A stretch of DNA of 64,000 bases, taken from NCBI RefSeq assembly GCF_037975245.1, contig NC_092582.1:4062501-4126500 (forward strand), given 5' to 3'. Numbering within the stretch: position 1 is the stretch's first letter; every line of letters starts with the position of its first letter. The notes under the pieces are model-generated. The model had not been told where the DNA came from. It saw only the letters and a program-made list of their open reading frames with translations, and did not search any database. Below are positions 36,783 to 42,282 of this stretch, piece after piece. The position numbers and the translations under genes were made by a program. The stretch is from Apostichopus japonicus (lineage: Eukaryota > Echinodermata > Holothuroidea > Aspidochirotida > Stichopodidae).

Positions 36783-37552
36783 ATTATTGTTATTATTATT
36801 ATATTACAGGCTCAGGGCGTATATTGCAAGTAGCTGTGAATATGGCCGGTTTTAAATAATGGCGTTTGTAAACAGCTAACACAATTTGCAACATTAAAGA
36901 TAGTTTTGTCAACTTGGCCTGAAGAACTGGCTACGTAAAATTTATATTTTTCATGAGTCATATATCACCGTTGCCGGCGGTACGGCCTGACGGTAACCTG
37001 CAACTGTTGTAAACATTGGTTCGGGCTACGTACTCCAGTCAGCGCAGTTAATGGTTCTAACGTCGTATGTTATGTTTCGATAGGCCTATACCATGATTTA
37101 TTTATATCCAGTAATGTGAAATTATTATCGAGTGTAATATGATGATTAAGATACACATATTCAGATTTTGTGTAATTGCCAATTGGCATAACTGGATGAT
37201 ACGTTAGTACATTGAAAGGAGGCTATAGGGCGGTCTCAGTCGAGTCACCGTCAAAACTGAAGAAGAGGACACGTATATCTTTCTCTTATAGAGCAATAAA
37301 TATTCAATTTTATACCCACTTTTCTTCCTCCCCCATCTTCCACCTCCAACTTCGTTATCCCACTTACGACAAAGGCATTTTCTTTAAAAAAAAATCGAAA
37401 CACACCATCATTATATATGCAAGACGCTTCCTCCGTTCAGGTATATAAGCTATACCGTATGTCACGTTTACGTTAACCAAAATAAACAATTCTTATTAAT
37501 AAAGTCACTTACCGTATTTTTTCTCATCCGTTGCATCATCTTTTACGCCCAT
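117..37552 (-). CDS. Choline transporter-like protein, SLC44A family (SLC44A2/4/5-like), 15 exons, 3' end outside window
   Basis: Multi-pass membrane protein of the SLC44 (CTL) family; family members move choline or thiamine-type organic cations across plasma or organelle membranes. Fifteen exons join in frame (40, 49, 74, 82, 73, 129, 70, 136, 84, 113, 123, 100, 93, 115 and 239 nt), giving 506 complete codons of the usual 650-700. Seen in the product: a short cytosolic N-terminus with [13 protein letters not shown] (residues 23-35), which is the family signature; TM1 at about 35-55; a long extracellular loop (56-238) with GDPRRLVYP, CxxPQVCVSECP-type cysteines and many N-glycosylation sequons; TM2-TM3 at about 239-284; TM4-TM5 at about 325-388; and [11 protein letters not shown] plus [10 protein letters not shown] in exon 15, typical of the TM region before the C-terminal third. 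The start ATG at 37552 has a good context (AAAATGG). The last exon(s) lie left of position 1. The exact paralogue (A2, A4 or A5) is not decided, and substrate is inferred from family only. Confidence 0.93.
1135..1249 (-). CDS. SLC44A exon 14
   Basis: Encodes [19 protein letters not shown] and continues with a sequon (NRS) to GRAEGV, an extracellular loop. Acceptor TATTTAG, donor GTGAGT, phase 0 at its end. Confidence 0.85.
1428..1461. repeat. Perfect 16-bp-arm hairpin
   Basis: AGTAAACGAGCAAACG pairs with CGTTTGCTCGTTTACT around a two-base gap in SLC44A intron 13. No coding context. Confidence 0.8.
2450..2542 (-). CDS. SLC44A exon 13 (TM5)
   Basis: Encodes [20 protein letters not shown] then [10 protein letters not shown]. 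The frame stays open past the splice site, but joining at CT|GTATCC gives TLYLATAT with exon 14, which matches the family pattern of a -Y/F-LA- segment; the donor GTATCC is weak. Confidence 0.88.
3549..3648 (-). CDS. SLC44A exon 12 (TM4)
   Basis: Encodes [19 protein letters not shown] then [13 protein letters not shown]. The R-RI-IAIALI-EAS motif directly after a membrane helix is one of the best conserved SLC44 blocks. Acceptor TTTCAG, donor GTAAGT. Confidence 0.94.
3956..4319 (+). mobile_element. hAT-type MITE, intact, 364 bp
   Basis: Perfect 12-bp terminal inverted repeats CAGTGGCGGAGC / GCTCCGCCACTG, flanked by a perfect 8-bp target-site duplication GAGAGGAA (3948-3955 and 4320-4327), which is the hAT hallmark. 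No coding capacity. Close copies lie at 25554-25937 (opposite orientation) and, truncated, at 12081-12233. Confidence 0.92.
4780..4902 (-). CDS. SLC44A exon 11 (ambiguous donor)
   Basis: Encodes an acidic loop with [19 protein letters not shown] and ends in RLEKTWLI. Two overlapping donors 3 nt apart, GTGGTT (exon end 4780) and GTTAGT (exon end 4777), both keep the frame and differ by one Gly. Acceptor CGACAG. Confidence 0.85.
4977..5005 (+). repeat. G-rich tract (GGGGGA)n
   Basis: Four GGGGG(A) blocks in a row in SLC44A intron 10, about 75 bp upstream (minus strand) of exon 11; a G-quadruplex candidate on the non-template side. Confidence 0.6.
5710..5822 (-). CDS. SLC44A exon 10 (TM2-TM3)
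   Basis: Hydrophobic exon with [20 protein letters not shown] (residues about 247-266) then [18 protein letters not shown]. The RFIAGxMVW motif between two membrane helices is diagnostic of SLC44. Donor GTAAGG. Confidence 0.93.
6067..6215. repeat. Short imperfect tandem repeat, about 50 bp x 3
   Basis: Three imperfect copies sharing TGCACTGATCAA and CATAGTTAGTGTATTGT lie in SLC44A intron 9, next to exon 9. The unit differs from the 82-bp array although both share ATCAAT-rich segments. Confidence 0.7.
6262..6345 (-). CDS. SLC44A exon 9
   Basis: Encodes [20 protein letters not shown] then SSWHIIL, the end of the extracellular loop and entry to TM2 (family pattern E-D---SW--IL). Acceptor TTTCAG, donor GTGAGT. 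Confidence 0.9.
6490..7957. repeat. 82-bp tandem array, about 17 copies, abutting SLC44A exon 8
   Basis: The landmark ggttccttatggtacataat recurs with a period of 82 bp (for example at 6591, 6673, 6755, then on to 7905). On the minus (coding) strand each unit contains AAAATACAAGAGTGAGATAT or the variant with GTAAGAT, which aligns with the real exon 8 end and donor AAAATACAAAG|GTAAGATAT, and both are followed by the same TTGATTGAATTAT-type intron sequence. The array therefore looks like tandem copies of the exon end, the donor and the start of the intron. Plus-strand open frames here are only repeat translation. Confidence 0.93.
7958..8093 (-). CDS. SLC44A exon 8
   Basis: Encodes VFNRCLPEF near its start and ends in DEEKIQ plus two bases of Ser. 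It is the last part of the large extracellular loop (RC-P motif). The donor GTAAGATAT is followed at once by an 82-bp tandem array whose units resemble this very exon-intron junction (see 6490-7957). Confidence 0.88.
8123..8541. mobile_element. MITE with GGGTCATTCC terminal repeats
   Basis: Left end GGGTCATTCCGTGTAAAATC and right end (read inverted) GGGTCATTCCATATCAAATC form terminal inverted repeats. Further inside, AAAAATTCCCAAATTTATTG is matched by an inverted partner near 8466-8486. About 419 bp, non-coding, 30 bp upstream of exon 8. No target-site duplication was resolved. Confidence 0.75.
9138..9207 (-). CDS. SLC44A exon 7
   Basis: Encodes [20 protein letters not shown] then STD. The KCAPY-L-ST stretch matches the first extracellular loop of SLC44A proteins. 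Acceptor TTACAG, donor GTAATT. Confidence 0.88.
9801..9960 (+). mobile_element. Diverged hAT-like MITE fragment
   Basis: Starts CAGTGGCATAGCCAGGA and carries the shared core GAGCGCCACCATCGGTTGGC, as in the other hAT-like copies. No right end was recognised. Confidence 0.55.
10198..11108 (-). pseudogene. hAT transposase C-terminal remnant, interrupted by 10293-10988
   Basis: Minus strand 11108-10989 encodes [19 protein letters not shown] and ends LALMHIH, the hAT dimerisation region (pattern S-A-A-RSFS-L/M-R-IK---R--M-EERL--LALLHIH). After the inserted element the frame resumes at 10284 with [15 protein letters not shown] and reaches a TAG at 10198-10200. Reading across one copy of the duplicated GTGGATGT keeps the frame exactly. 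An in-frame stop lies just upstream of the Met at 11108, so only the C-terminal ~70 residues remain. This is a dead transposase end. Confidence 0.85.
10293..10988 (+). mobile_element. hAT-like non-autonomous element inserted in a hAT transposase remnant
   Basis: Left end CAGTGGCGTTGCCA, right end TGGCTACACCACTG, and a perfect 8-bp duplication GTGGATGT (10285-10292 and 10989-10996). Internally it holds two copies of the core CGGAGCGCCACCAT (about 10380 and 10563), so it is itself composite, plus long G and C runs. Open frames across it (10285-11108 on either strand) are repeat artefacts. Confidence 0.88.
11606..11734 (-). CDS. SLC44A exon 6
   Basis: Encodes [20 protein letters not shown] at its start and continues to DGVDPAM. 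The CVSxCP motif follows TPQ exactly as in SLC44 proteins. A sequon (NLT) lies in the middle. Phase 0 at both ends; donor GTGAGA. Confidence 0.92.
11911..11955 (+). repeat. GGTGT minisatellite
   Basis: About nine GTGTG/GTCTG pentamer units in SLC44A intron 5, immediately before the SINE fragment. Confidence 0.85.
11935..12068 (+). mobile_element. tRNA-derived SINE fragment
   Basis: Contains TTTAAAGTTCCATTCCTGG (degenerate B-box region) followed by TTGTGTCTTTGGGGCAAGGC and ACTTTATCTGCATTGC, the usual GTGTCCTTGGGCAAGGCACTT tail of a SINE family widespread in marine invertebrates. Truncated at the left by the GGTGT minisatellite. Confidence 0.55.
12081..12233 (+). mobile_element. Truncated hAT-type MITE (left half)
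   Basis: Begins CAGTGGCGGAGCTAGGGGTA like the copy at 3956 and keeps the internal block with CTAAGCGGAGCGCCACCA, but similarity stops near 12233; the right terminal repeat is missing. Confidence 0.8.
12944..13016 (-). CDS. SLC44A exon 5
   Basis: Encodes [20 protein letters not shown] then HTPQ. DKPYLxYF is a family motif in the first extracellular loop. Acceptor TTATAG, donor GTAAGT, ending in phase 0. Confidence 0.9.
13235..13315 (+). mobile_element. Possible tRNA-derived SINE head
   Basis: TGCGGTTTGAGTGTCTGCCC resembles an A-box region and GTTCAAAGTTCAAATCC a B box, followed by TCCATCACCAGGAACCA. Spacing is roughly tRNA-like but the stem structure is not convincing, so this is a SINE relic rather than a tRNA gene. 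Confidence 0.4.
13924..14005 (-). CDS. SLC44A exon 4
   Basis: Encodes [19 protein letters not shown] then ICGIDEIA, the start of the first extracellular loop. GDPRxLxYPxxSxGxxCG is strongly conserved in SLC44A2/4. Acceptor TTCCAG, donor GTGAGT. Confidence 0.9.
14562..14941 (-). mobile_element. TTAA-type MITE, copy 1
   Basis: Ends CAAGGCATTGAAGACTCGCC and GCGAGTCTTCACACCCTTTAA. Nearly identical in full to the copies at 19194, 27836 and 32738; the left TTAA has decayed to TTCA. Non-coding. Inverted ends plus TTAA suggest a piggyBac-like target preference. In SLC44A intron 3. Confidence 0.85.
15929..16002 (-). CDS. SLC44A exon 3 (TM1)
   Basis: Encodes [17 protein letters not shown] followed by MIAVGIIG, the first membrane segment with the family SCTDI motif at its start. 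Acceptor TTTCAG, donor GTAAGA. Confidence 0.9.
16230..16330. repeat. (CA)n(TA)n microsatellite
   Basis: ACACAC for about 16 bp followed by roughly 70 bp of TA repeats and a T-rich tail. The apparent frame with long Tyr-Ile runs is an artefact. Confidence 0.95.
19194..19548 (+). mobile_element. TTAA-type MITE, copy 2
   Basis: Starts TTAAAGGGAGTGAAGACTCG and ends CGAGTCTTCAATGCCTTTAA, so TTAA is present at both borders. Same family as 14562-14941, opposite orientation. Lies in SLC44A intron 2, about 460 bp from exon 2. Confidence 0.88.
20009..20057 (-). CDS. SLC44A exon 2
   Basis: Encodes [16 protein letters not shown] and part of an Arg codon. Acceptor ATGCAG and donor GTAAAG are both canonical. 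At 49 nt it is too short to show as an open frame; it was recognised by the conserved FKGP-NR motif of SLC44 proteins. Confidence 0.85.
22170..22635. repeat. About 20-bp tandem repeat (ATTACAGTAAACATATACCTC)
   Basis: More than twenty imperfect copies of the sequence ACAGTAAACATATACCTCAT run over about 465 bp, with deletions that vary the unit length from 15 to 24 bp. It has no conserved spacer-repeat alternation, so it is a minisatellite. Confidence 0.93.
23461..24434. mobile_element. Fold-back element with G/C-block terminal repeats, about 975 bp
   Basis: Left end CCGGTGTGACAGGA and right end (inverted) CCGGTGTAACAGGA begin inverted repeats of 60 bp or more, which continue as TTTTCCCCCCTGAAAAT and CCCCCCGGGGGGAAT-type blocks with TTCCTAGGAA palindromes. 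The left arm holds four roughly 30-bp subrepeats. The interior includes three TTAGGG units at about 23769-23787. The frame on the minus strand at 23421-23627 (PPGGIFPRK repeats) is translation of the arm. No target-site duplication is clear. Confidence 0.8.
25554..25937 (-). mobile_element. hAT-type MITE, intact, 384 bp
   Basis: Same family as 3956-4319 in the opposite orientation, with terminal CAGTGGCGGAGC and AGCTCTGCCACTG. Perfect 8-bp target-site duplication GTAACAGT at 25546-25553 and 25938-25945. Internal sequence is nearly identical to the first copy, so it spread recently relative to most repeats here. Located in SLC44A intron 1. Confidence 0.92.
26042..26836. repeat. About 250-bp tandem repeat, four units, the last interrupted
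   Basis: Units start with CTACTG(C/T)AGC at 26042, 26291, 26546 and 26798 (spacings 249, 255, 252) and share AATTAGCTGGGAAACTTCTCT and CAATCTGTGGTTAATGAACC. The fourth unit is broken at 26836 and resumes at 28224 (CCTCATCCTGC, TGTGGTTAA). Confidence 0.88.
26837..28223. mobile_element. Terminal-inverted-repeat element inserted in the 250-bp tandem repeat
   Basis: Left end GGCCTTGTTCACATTTAAGA and right end (inverted, after removing the nested MITE) GGCCATGTTCACACTTAAGA; the match runs for about 25 bp. Total length 1387 bp, of which 374 bp is the TTAA-type MITE at 27836. No transposase frame was recognised. Superfamily unknown. Confidence 0.72.
27836..28209 (+). mobile_element. TTAA-type MITE, copy 3 (nested)
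   Basis: Starts TTAAAGGGTGGAAGACTGAA and ends TTCAATGCCTTTAA. It sits inside the right terminal repeat of the larger element 26837-28223: removing it rejoins GCGTTCTTAA to GTGTGAACATGGCC. Confidence 0.87.
29434..30065 (+). pseudogene. LINE reverse-transcriptase 3' end, copy 1 (interrupted)
   Basis: Translates in pieces to [37 protein letters not shown] and [12 protein letters not shown], the C-terminal tail of CR1/L2-type or Jockey-type LINE ORF2 proteins (pattern V-NWNSLP--VV-A-SVN-FK--LD). It is interrupted at 29621-29875 by a MITE. Related copies lie at 44879-45152 and 47315-47768. Confidence 0.8.
29621..29875. mobile_element. MITE with 9-bp duplication inside the LINE fragment
   Basis: Ends GCGTATTATTTTTCCCAGGA and (inverted) GCGTTTTTTTTTTTCCCAGGA, with TIRs of about 30 bp reaching GACGAACGTGGG. 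The flanking GAACGGTTT is duplicated at 29612-29620 and 29876-29884; the undisrupted LINE copy at 47580 carries it once. A 9-bp duplication fits Mutator-like elements. Confidence 0.87.
30625..30965. repeat. (TA)n-rich microsatellite with TATACA/TATAGA/TATCCA variants, 340 bp
   Basis: Almost pure alternating TA with periodic C or G substitutions. Three overlapping minus-strand frames of Tyr-Ile repeats come from it and are not genes. Confidence 0.97.
32738..33120 (-). mobile_element. TTAA-type MITE, copy 4
   Basis: Starts TTAAAGGCATTGAAGACTCG and ends GCGAGTCTTCACACCCTTTAA, with TTAA at both borders. Same orientation as copy 1. Open frames across 32527-32994 are within this element or its edges. 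Confidence 0.88.
34040..34285 (-). mobile_element. tRNA-derived SINE
   Basis: On the minus strand TAGCCTAGTGGTTAACG (34271-34255, A box) is followed after about 30 nt by GGTCGATTCCCC (34226-34215, B box), the internal RNA polymerase III promoter of a tRNA-like head. The head continues into a non-tRNA body to about 34040. No acceptor stem closes, so it is a SINE and not a functional tRNA. Confidence 0.75.
36630..36810. repeat. (TA)n microsatellite followed by (TTA)n
   Basis: Roughly 140 bp of alternating TA followed by TTATTATTG-type repeats, 0.7 kb downstream (on the minus strand) of SLC44A exon 1. Confidence 0.95.
37513..37552 (-). CDS. SLC44A exon 1 (start codon)
   Basis: Encodes [13 protein letters not shown] plus the first base of a Gly codon; donor GTAAGTGAC follows. 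It joins exon 2 across a 17.5-kb intron. The short acidic/basic N-terminus before the FKGP motif matches the family in length. Any 5' UTR exon was not located. Confidence 0.8.
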
Positions 37553-38399
37553 TTTGTTTTTCGTTACGATTTCTCCGCAGGAAATAGTATCACAAACTCC
37601 CCCACACAAGTCCCAAACATTTATTTCCGTCAACAGAGTATAGACTGTAATTCAGTGTTATTAACTGTATTATTATACGGCTGTGCGTCCTCACCATGCA
37701 GCAACAATTAACAACTGTAGTATCACTGAACCGCGTTGTGGTGTGTAGCTCATTTTGCAATAATGAACACAAAGAAAGAAGGTTCACGCGAATCGAACGA
37801 AGTTAATTCATTGGTTAACATAGTAACGTTTCCAAAGAGCACTTTGGCTGAACTACAGGCATAGCTATTTTTGTATTATTTGTCATAAGGTTCTTTAACC
37901 AAAAATAAACAAATAAATCCTAGGGAAAAAATTGTTCTAAGTAACCATTTTGTGCGTCAGAGTTTAGGAAAAGGGAGAGAAAAGAAGCCTGGCAGAGTTA
38001 ATCAACTCGAAATAGTATACAGGGCGTAGGAAGCTATCAGAGCAAAAGACAAATTATGGGGTAGAACACAACTGGGTATAACTGGGGTTTGACAGGATCA
38101 TCATCCGTGAAATTTTGTAAAAGCTATATGGTGGCCAAGATGGAACATTGAAAAATTTCGGCTGTTATGTCCAATTTCAAAGTTTTCATAGATTTTTTTT
38201 TTTTTTCCACATCATACTTGCTAGAGTTATTATTAGGGACGAATTGTGATCAATTTAGCACTATCATGGAGGTGCATCCCAAGTTGTAAAAAGTGATGAA
38301 CAGAAACATACTCCTGCCCCCTCCCTCCCTACCCCATTTTGAAACAGAAGGAGGCAGAGGGGGGATCCAACGGGGGTCGCCCATGAATGTATGGTGATA

Positions 38400-38580
38400 G
38401 AAGTAACCAGAGTATACACATTCTGTTTTAAGCGTCTCTTAAAAACACATTTATTCCAAAATTTACAGTGATTTGTCTTGCATATTTGTATACTTGTTTT
38501 AAGCGCTTTGAGGCCTTTGCATAAAGCGCTGTATAAATATTTGCTTATTATTATTATTGCTTATTATTATTCACAGTAAT
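38400..38580 (+). mobile_element. LINE/SINE 3' tail with microsatellite end
   Basis: Contains TTTAAGCGCTTTGAGGCC and AAAGCGCTGTATAAATATTTG followed by TTATTATTATT. This is the conserved terminal motif of L2/CR1-like LINEs and their SINE partners; a second copy is at 58225-58460. Confidence 0.7.
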
Positions 38581-38581
38581 G

Positions 38582-38764
38582 CAGGGCCGTAGCTGGACTT
38601 CTGTTTTTAGGGGGCTCAATGTTTTTTAGGTGGGCAGGCATGACATTTTCTTCTATATAAAAAAGAGAGAAATCTGACCGTTTCGGGGGAGGGGGAAGGG
38701 GGATTGGGCTGACAGAAATGTGGGGGGCAATGCCCCTCTCTCTTCCCGTGGCGTTACGCTACTG
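38582..38764. mobile_element. Small hAT-like MITE
   Basis: Begins CAGGGCCGTAGCTGG and ends GTGGCGTTACGCTACTG, imperfect inverted repeats around a G-rich non-coding core of 183 bp. No clean 8-bp duplication is seen (CAGTAATG versus TATGAATG). Confidence 0.5.
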
Positions 38765-39432
38765 TATGAATGTATCTTCGAACACACACTAGATCCCACT
38801 GTATGTATTTGTTATATAGATTCGGAAAGCTGAAACAATTTGAAAGTTTCATATTATTATCAACTATTTGTTGTCCATTTATAGGTCAGTGGAAGGGGCA
38901 GGTCGAGAGAGGTCAAAATTAAGGGGTCAAAATTCAGATGAGCTATATCACTTTACTGTTTTTGACAGTGAATATGTAGATTCTCGTGCGATTATATATT
39001 TAATAACAAAGGGAGCCCTATAGCTTTTCAAAAGTTTGTCAATTTCTCAGTTTTGTTTATACCGAACATCGCTGAGCGAGTCATTTACTGTATGATAGTT
39101 TTGTATTCTTTAACGTATACACAATTTGTTATTCCTTGTCGGTTTTACTTGCTTTCTTATTTGTTTCTTTTCCTTTCTTGCATGGGAGTATTCGAGTATT
39201 GTTTATTTTGACTGCTGCATCAATTTAACCAATTACATGTGAACATTGTTGTGAAAGACAAATGAAATGAAATGGGGCTTTATATTATTCGCTTTATATA
39301 ATGTAGGCTACCACACTTCGTTTTTTGTGACAATTACAGCCCCCCTCCCCCCCTGATCCCAGCATATCATGAAAAGCATGGAGATGGTTCCTTCCATGAT
39401 GAAAGTAGACTGTGCATCCAGAACGTGTTTAT

Positions 39433-39536
39433 GGTATAAACACGTTTGAGTAGTAAACGAAATTTTACCCCTGATCGACCTCTTGCGAGGTCGATCAGGG
39501 GTAAAATTTCGTTTACTATTCAAACGTGTTTATACC
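39433..39536. repeat. 50-bp-arm hairpin with a 4-nt loop
   Basis: Arms 39433-39482 and 39487-39536 are inverse complements with a single mismatch (GAG/GAA position) around the loop TTGC. A third copy of the arm end (AACGTGTTTAT, 39422-39432) precedes it and can pair with TATAAACACGTT. It lies in intergenic DNA between SLC44A and CIMIP2. It could be a fold-back remnant or a hairpin-RNA source. Confidence 0.93.
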
Positions 39537-40029
39537 CAAGGCACATTAAAGATGAAAAAAAGTACATCACTCAGAAAAAGACAAAAAAGAGACGAGGGCG
39601 CTGCGTGCTTTATGATTAAATTCCAAAATGTAACAGGGCGCGAAACGGACATTTTGATATGTATCATACCGTCAAAAACACTGCTGTAAGTACAACTTGT
39701 ATTATAAAGCCACTTTCCCTCTTTGAGAAAGTTTCCTTTAAGCATCTCAGTCTGTAGTTATTGGACTTCTTAGTCTAAAACAAAACCGAGCATTAGGTCA
39801 GCCTCAGAAGCTTCACAGTACCCAGGCTCAATAGGAAAACAGGACTTTTTATTGCCTCAAATAACATACTTATCAATGGATTACAAACTGACATAAGACA
39901 AATGGTGTTGAACGTTAACGAAGGGTGCTCTGCTGTTTATATAATTTAAAGAACTGATAAAACAATGGATTGGCATTTAACATTTTCAGCCTTTACGTAG
40001 GAGCCAATGTTATCATTCAGCTTATAGAG

Positions 40030-40101
40030 TTAAAGGCTCTGAAGACTCGCCCCAAACCGCGTGCTGGCCCCCCAGCCCCCCCCCCGGTTCCTACGCCCTT
40101 G
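40030..40101. mobile_element. Chimeric MITE remnant
   Basis: TTAAAGGCTCTGAAGACTCG (the end of the TTAA-type MITE) is fused at about 40064 to CCCCGGTTCCTACGCCCTTG, the inverse of the left end of the element at 58886. Two truncated ends of unrelated families are joined. Confidence 0.65.
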
Positions 40102-40679
40102 AGGCTATGGACGCTGATTGTACAGGGGTTCGAAAACGGTAAGGAAGGTCGTAATTTCACTGTAGGCGTCTGTGACATATATAAATATATTAAAGCGCAC
40201 GCAATTAAAATACCGTATCGTAATTTGATGAGGGATGTTTTTTTTTGTACAATGAAATGTGATAGAAACAAAATCCATCTTTACGGTAATGAGGCGTATC
40301 AGACCAGACAAAAGGTTATTATTATCCCAGGCCTCTTGGTAAGTCATCATCTTGGCAGAATAAATCGCGACGCAACATGAAGACACGAATGAGGTCATGA
40401 CACAACCAGCCCATTATAAGAAATGTATTTTACCACGCCTAACATTAATGTTTACAACCCAGTAACAATATAGTTAATAAAACAGCCACTGTAGTAACTA
40501 CATACCTCATAAACGTTATAAATGTCTCAACCTATGTCATAAATGCCGAATCTCTGGCAGACACTTGCGGTTCGTTATTGTTGCACTGTGTGTACTTCAT
40601 ATTGAATTTTGAAGGCGATATAGCCTGAAGTAACTGTATTTAGGACGTATGGCAAGCCGTTTTAACATTTACCTCTCTA

Positions 40680-41050
40680 TTCTACTTAAGTAGAATTAAT
40701 TCCACGTAAGTAGAATACAATTAAGCTTAAGTGAAATGAATTGCACTTAAGTAGAATTACATTTTACTTAAGCTTAATTGTATTCCACTTAAGCGGAATT
40801 CATATTAGCTTAAGTTCAAACGGTTTTTGTCTATATCGTATTTTATTTAAGTAAAATTCAATTTAGCTTAAGTAAAAAAGAATGACACTTTTACTTAAGC
40901 TAAATTCAATTTTACTTAAGTAGAATTGTATTTTACTTAAGTAGAATACAATTAAGCTTCAGTGAAATTGAATTTAACTTAAGCTTAAAAGAAAGTGGTA
41001 ATTTTACTTAAGTGGAATACAATTAAACTTAAGTAAATGCAATTCTACTT
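40680..41050. repeat. Array of CTTAAG-centred palindromes
   Basis: About 370 bp in which (A)CTTAAG(T) and AAGCTTAAGT recur roughly every 15-30 bp, in both orientations, joined by GAAT(T)-type spacers, so it can fold on itself in many registers. Not coding and not a simple microsatellite. Confidence 0.88.
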
Positions 41051-41569
41051 TTAATCCTTCATTCGGTTCTGGCACTACCATAAAGTTTCAGGTTCCTAGC
41101 TTAATCAGTCGGGAGGTGGAGGGCGGGTGGGGGTGGGGCGATGAATTTATTATTTATAAGCAAACCTGCCGTTTAGAGATACTTATAAAGACCTAAGTTG
41201 TATTCTAAATATGCCTGAGAATATGCCACTTTCCGTTAATTTCTTTCTTCTGAGGAGTATCCCAGACCCAGACCCCCCCCCCCCCCCTACATGCGAGTCG
41301 GCCTCAATAACGCCAGTGCAATCCTCCTCCGATATAAAATCTTTCATTCGCATCTAGCACGTCCAGTTTAGCCCTCTACCTTAATCAGTCGGGGGAATTA
41401 TTAGTTCCCCTACCATCCTTCCCCCTCCACCCCACGTTTGAAATCCTGTCCACGCCACTGCTGCAGATTGCTCCGAGTTCAACTCTGGTCTGCATGGTCT
41501 GCAACACCAAACGACTATACGATCTATACTGCATTCATACTGAGATAAGATTCCGACTTTTTCGAGTTT

Positions 41570-41945
41570 ATCGAGCAAAAAGCAGGGTTACCTCGATAAA
41601 CTAAGTTTATCGACGATAAACCGAGTTTATCAAATGAGAACTATGTTTTTCGCTCGATAAACTAAGTTCATCGATAATCTCTGTTCATCGATAAACTGAG
41701 TTTATCGATAAAATTATTTTATCGCTCGATAAACCGAGTGTATCGAATTGGATATGGCACGCCACATGTGCAATAATTCGATAAACCTAGTTTATCACTC
41801 TGTTTTTCGCTCGATAAAATGAGTTTATCGCGAAAAACATTGTTATCCAGCCGATAAACTCAGTTTATCGATCGAAAAACAGAGTTTAACGGCGATAAAC
41901 TCGGTTTATCGAATTATTGCACATGTGGCTTGCCATATACGTACG
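41570..41945. repeat. Array of CGATAAACT-AGTTTATCG palindromes with outer inverted repeat
   Basis: The 19-bp quasi-palindrome CGATAAACTNAGTTTATCG (N = A, G or none) recurs about ten times, alternating with GTTTTTCGCTCGATAAA. An outer inverted repeat of about 45 bp (41748-41795 against 41893-41942, both with CCACATGTGCAATAATTCG) encloses the last part, so that portion resembles a fold-back MITE. Confidence 0.88.
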
Positions 41946-42037
41946 TGTGTTAATCGACTAACCAGGCAACCGAACGAAAGACACAAAACTATAGTTTGGA
42001 GAGAAAATAAAATCGAGACATCGTCAAAGTTAGTCAA

Positions 42038-42043
42038 TTTATT
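42038..42043 (-). promoter_or_regulatory. Candidate polyadenylation signal of the CIMIP2 gene
   Basis: AATAAA on the minus strand about 150 nt downstream of the CIMIP2 stop codon. The motif is common in AT-rich DNA, so only position supports it. Confidence 0.4.
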
Positions 42044-42190
42044 TAATACTGATACTCCACAAAGTTCACAATCTAAATAATTTTACTGATGTTGATTTCT
42101 TTAAAACGTTTAACTTTCCACCTTCATCTTTGACAAAAGGTACAAATTAAACAAAAATTCTTAATCCCCTTCGTTTTGTTAAAATATTCT

Positions 42191-42282
42191 TTAACCTGAC
42201 GAGGCGATTGGTTTCTCTTGGGATATTCTCTTCGCGTTGCGTGTGCTATGACCAAAAGTCGTTCCATACCGAAATTTTTGAC
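42191..42282 (-). CDS. CIMIP2-like exon 6 (stop codon)
   Basis: Encodes QKFRYGTTFGHSTRNAKRIS then QEKPIASSG and TAA. Acceptor TTGCAG. K/Y-F-(Y/F)G-TFGH is the C-terminal family motif (human KFQFGHTFGHLT). An alternative frame is open here but lacks the motif. Confidence 0.9.

Larger units (their letters stand above)
20058..37512 (-). other. SLC44A intron 1 (17.5 kb), repeat-rich
   Basis: Phase-1 intron bounded by GTAAGT at exon 1 and ATGCAG at exon 2. It carries a 20-bp satellite, a fold-back element, a hAT MITE, 250-bp tandem repeats with nested elements, a LINE fragment with a MITE inside, two large TA microsatellites and a SINE. No conserved exon was recognised; a gene nested in it cannot be excluded but no frame looks like a known family. 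Confidence 0.6.
37553..42037. other. Intergenic region between SLC44A and CIMIP2
   Basis: About 4.5 kb between the SLC44A start codon and the presumed end of the CIMIP2 transcript. Besides the listed repeats it holds C-rich and G-rich runs (41274-41286, 41130). No TATA box or other promoter motif for SLC44A could be named with confidence, and no coding frame looks real. Confidence 0.5.
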
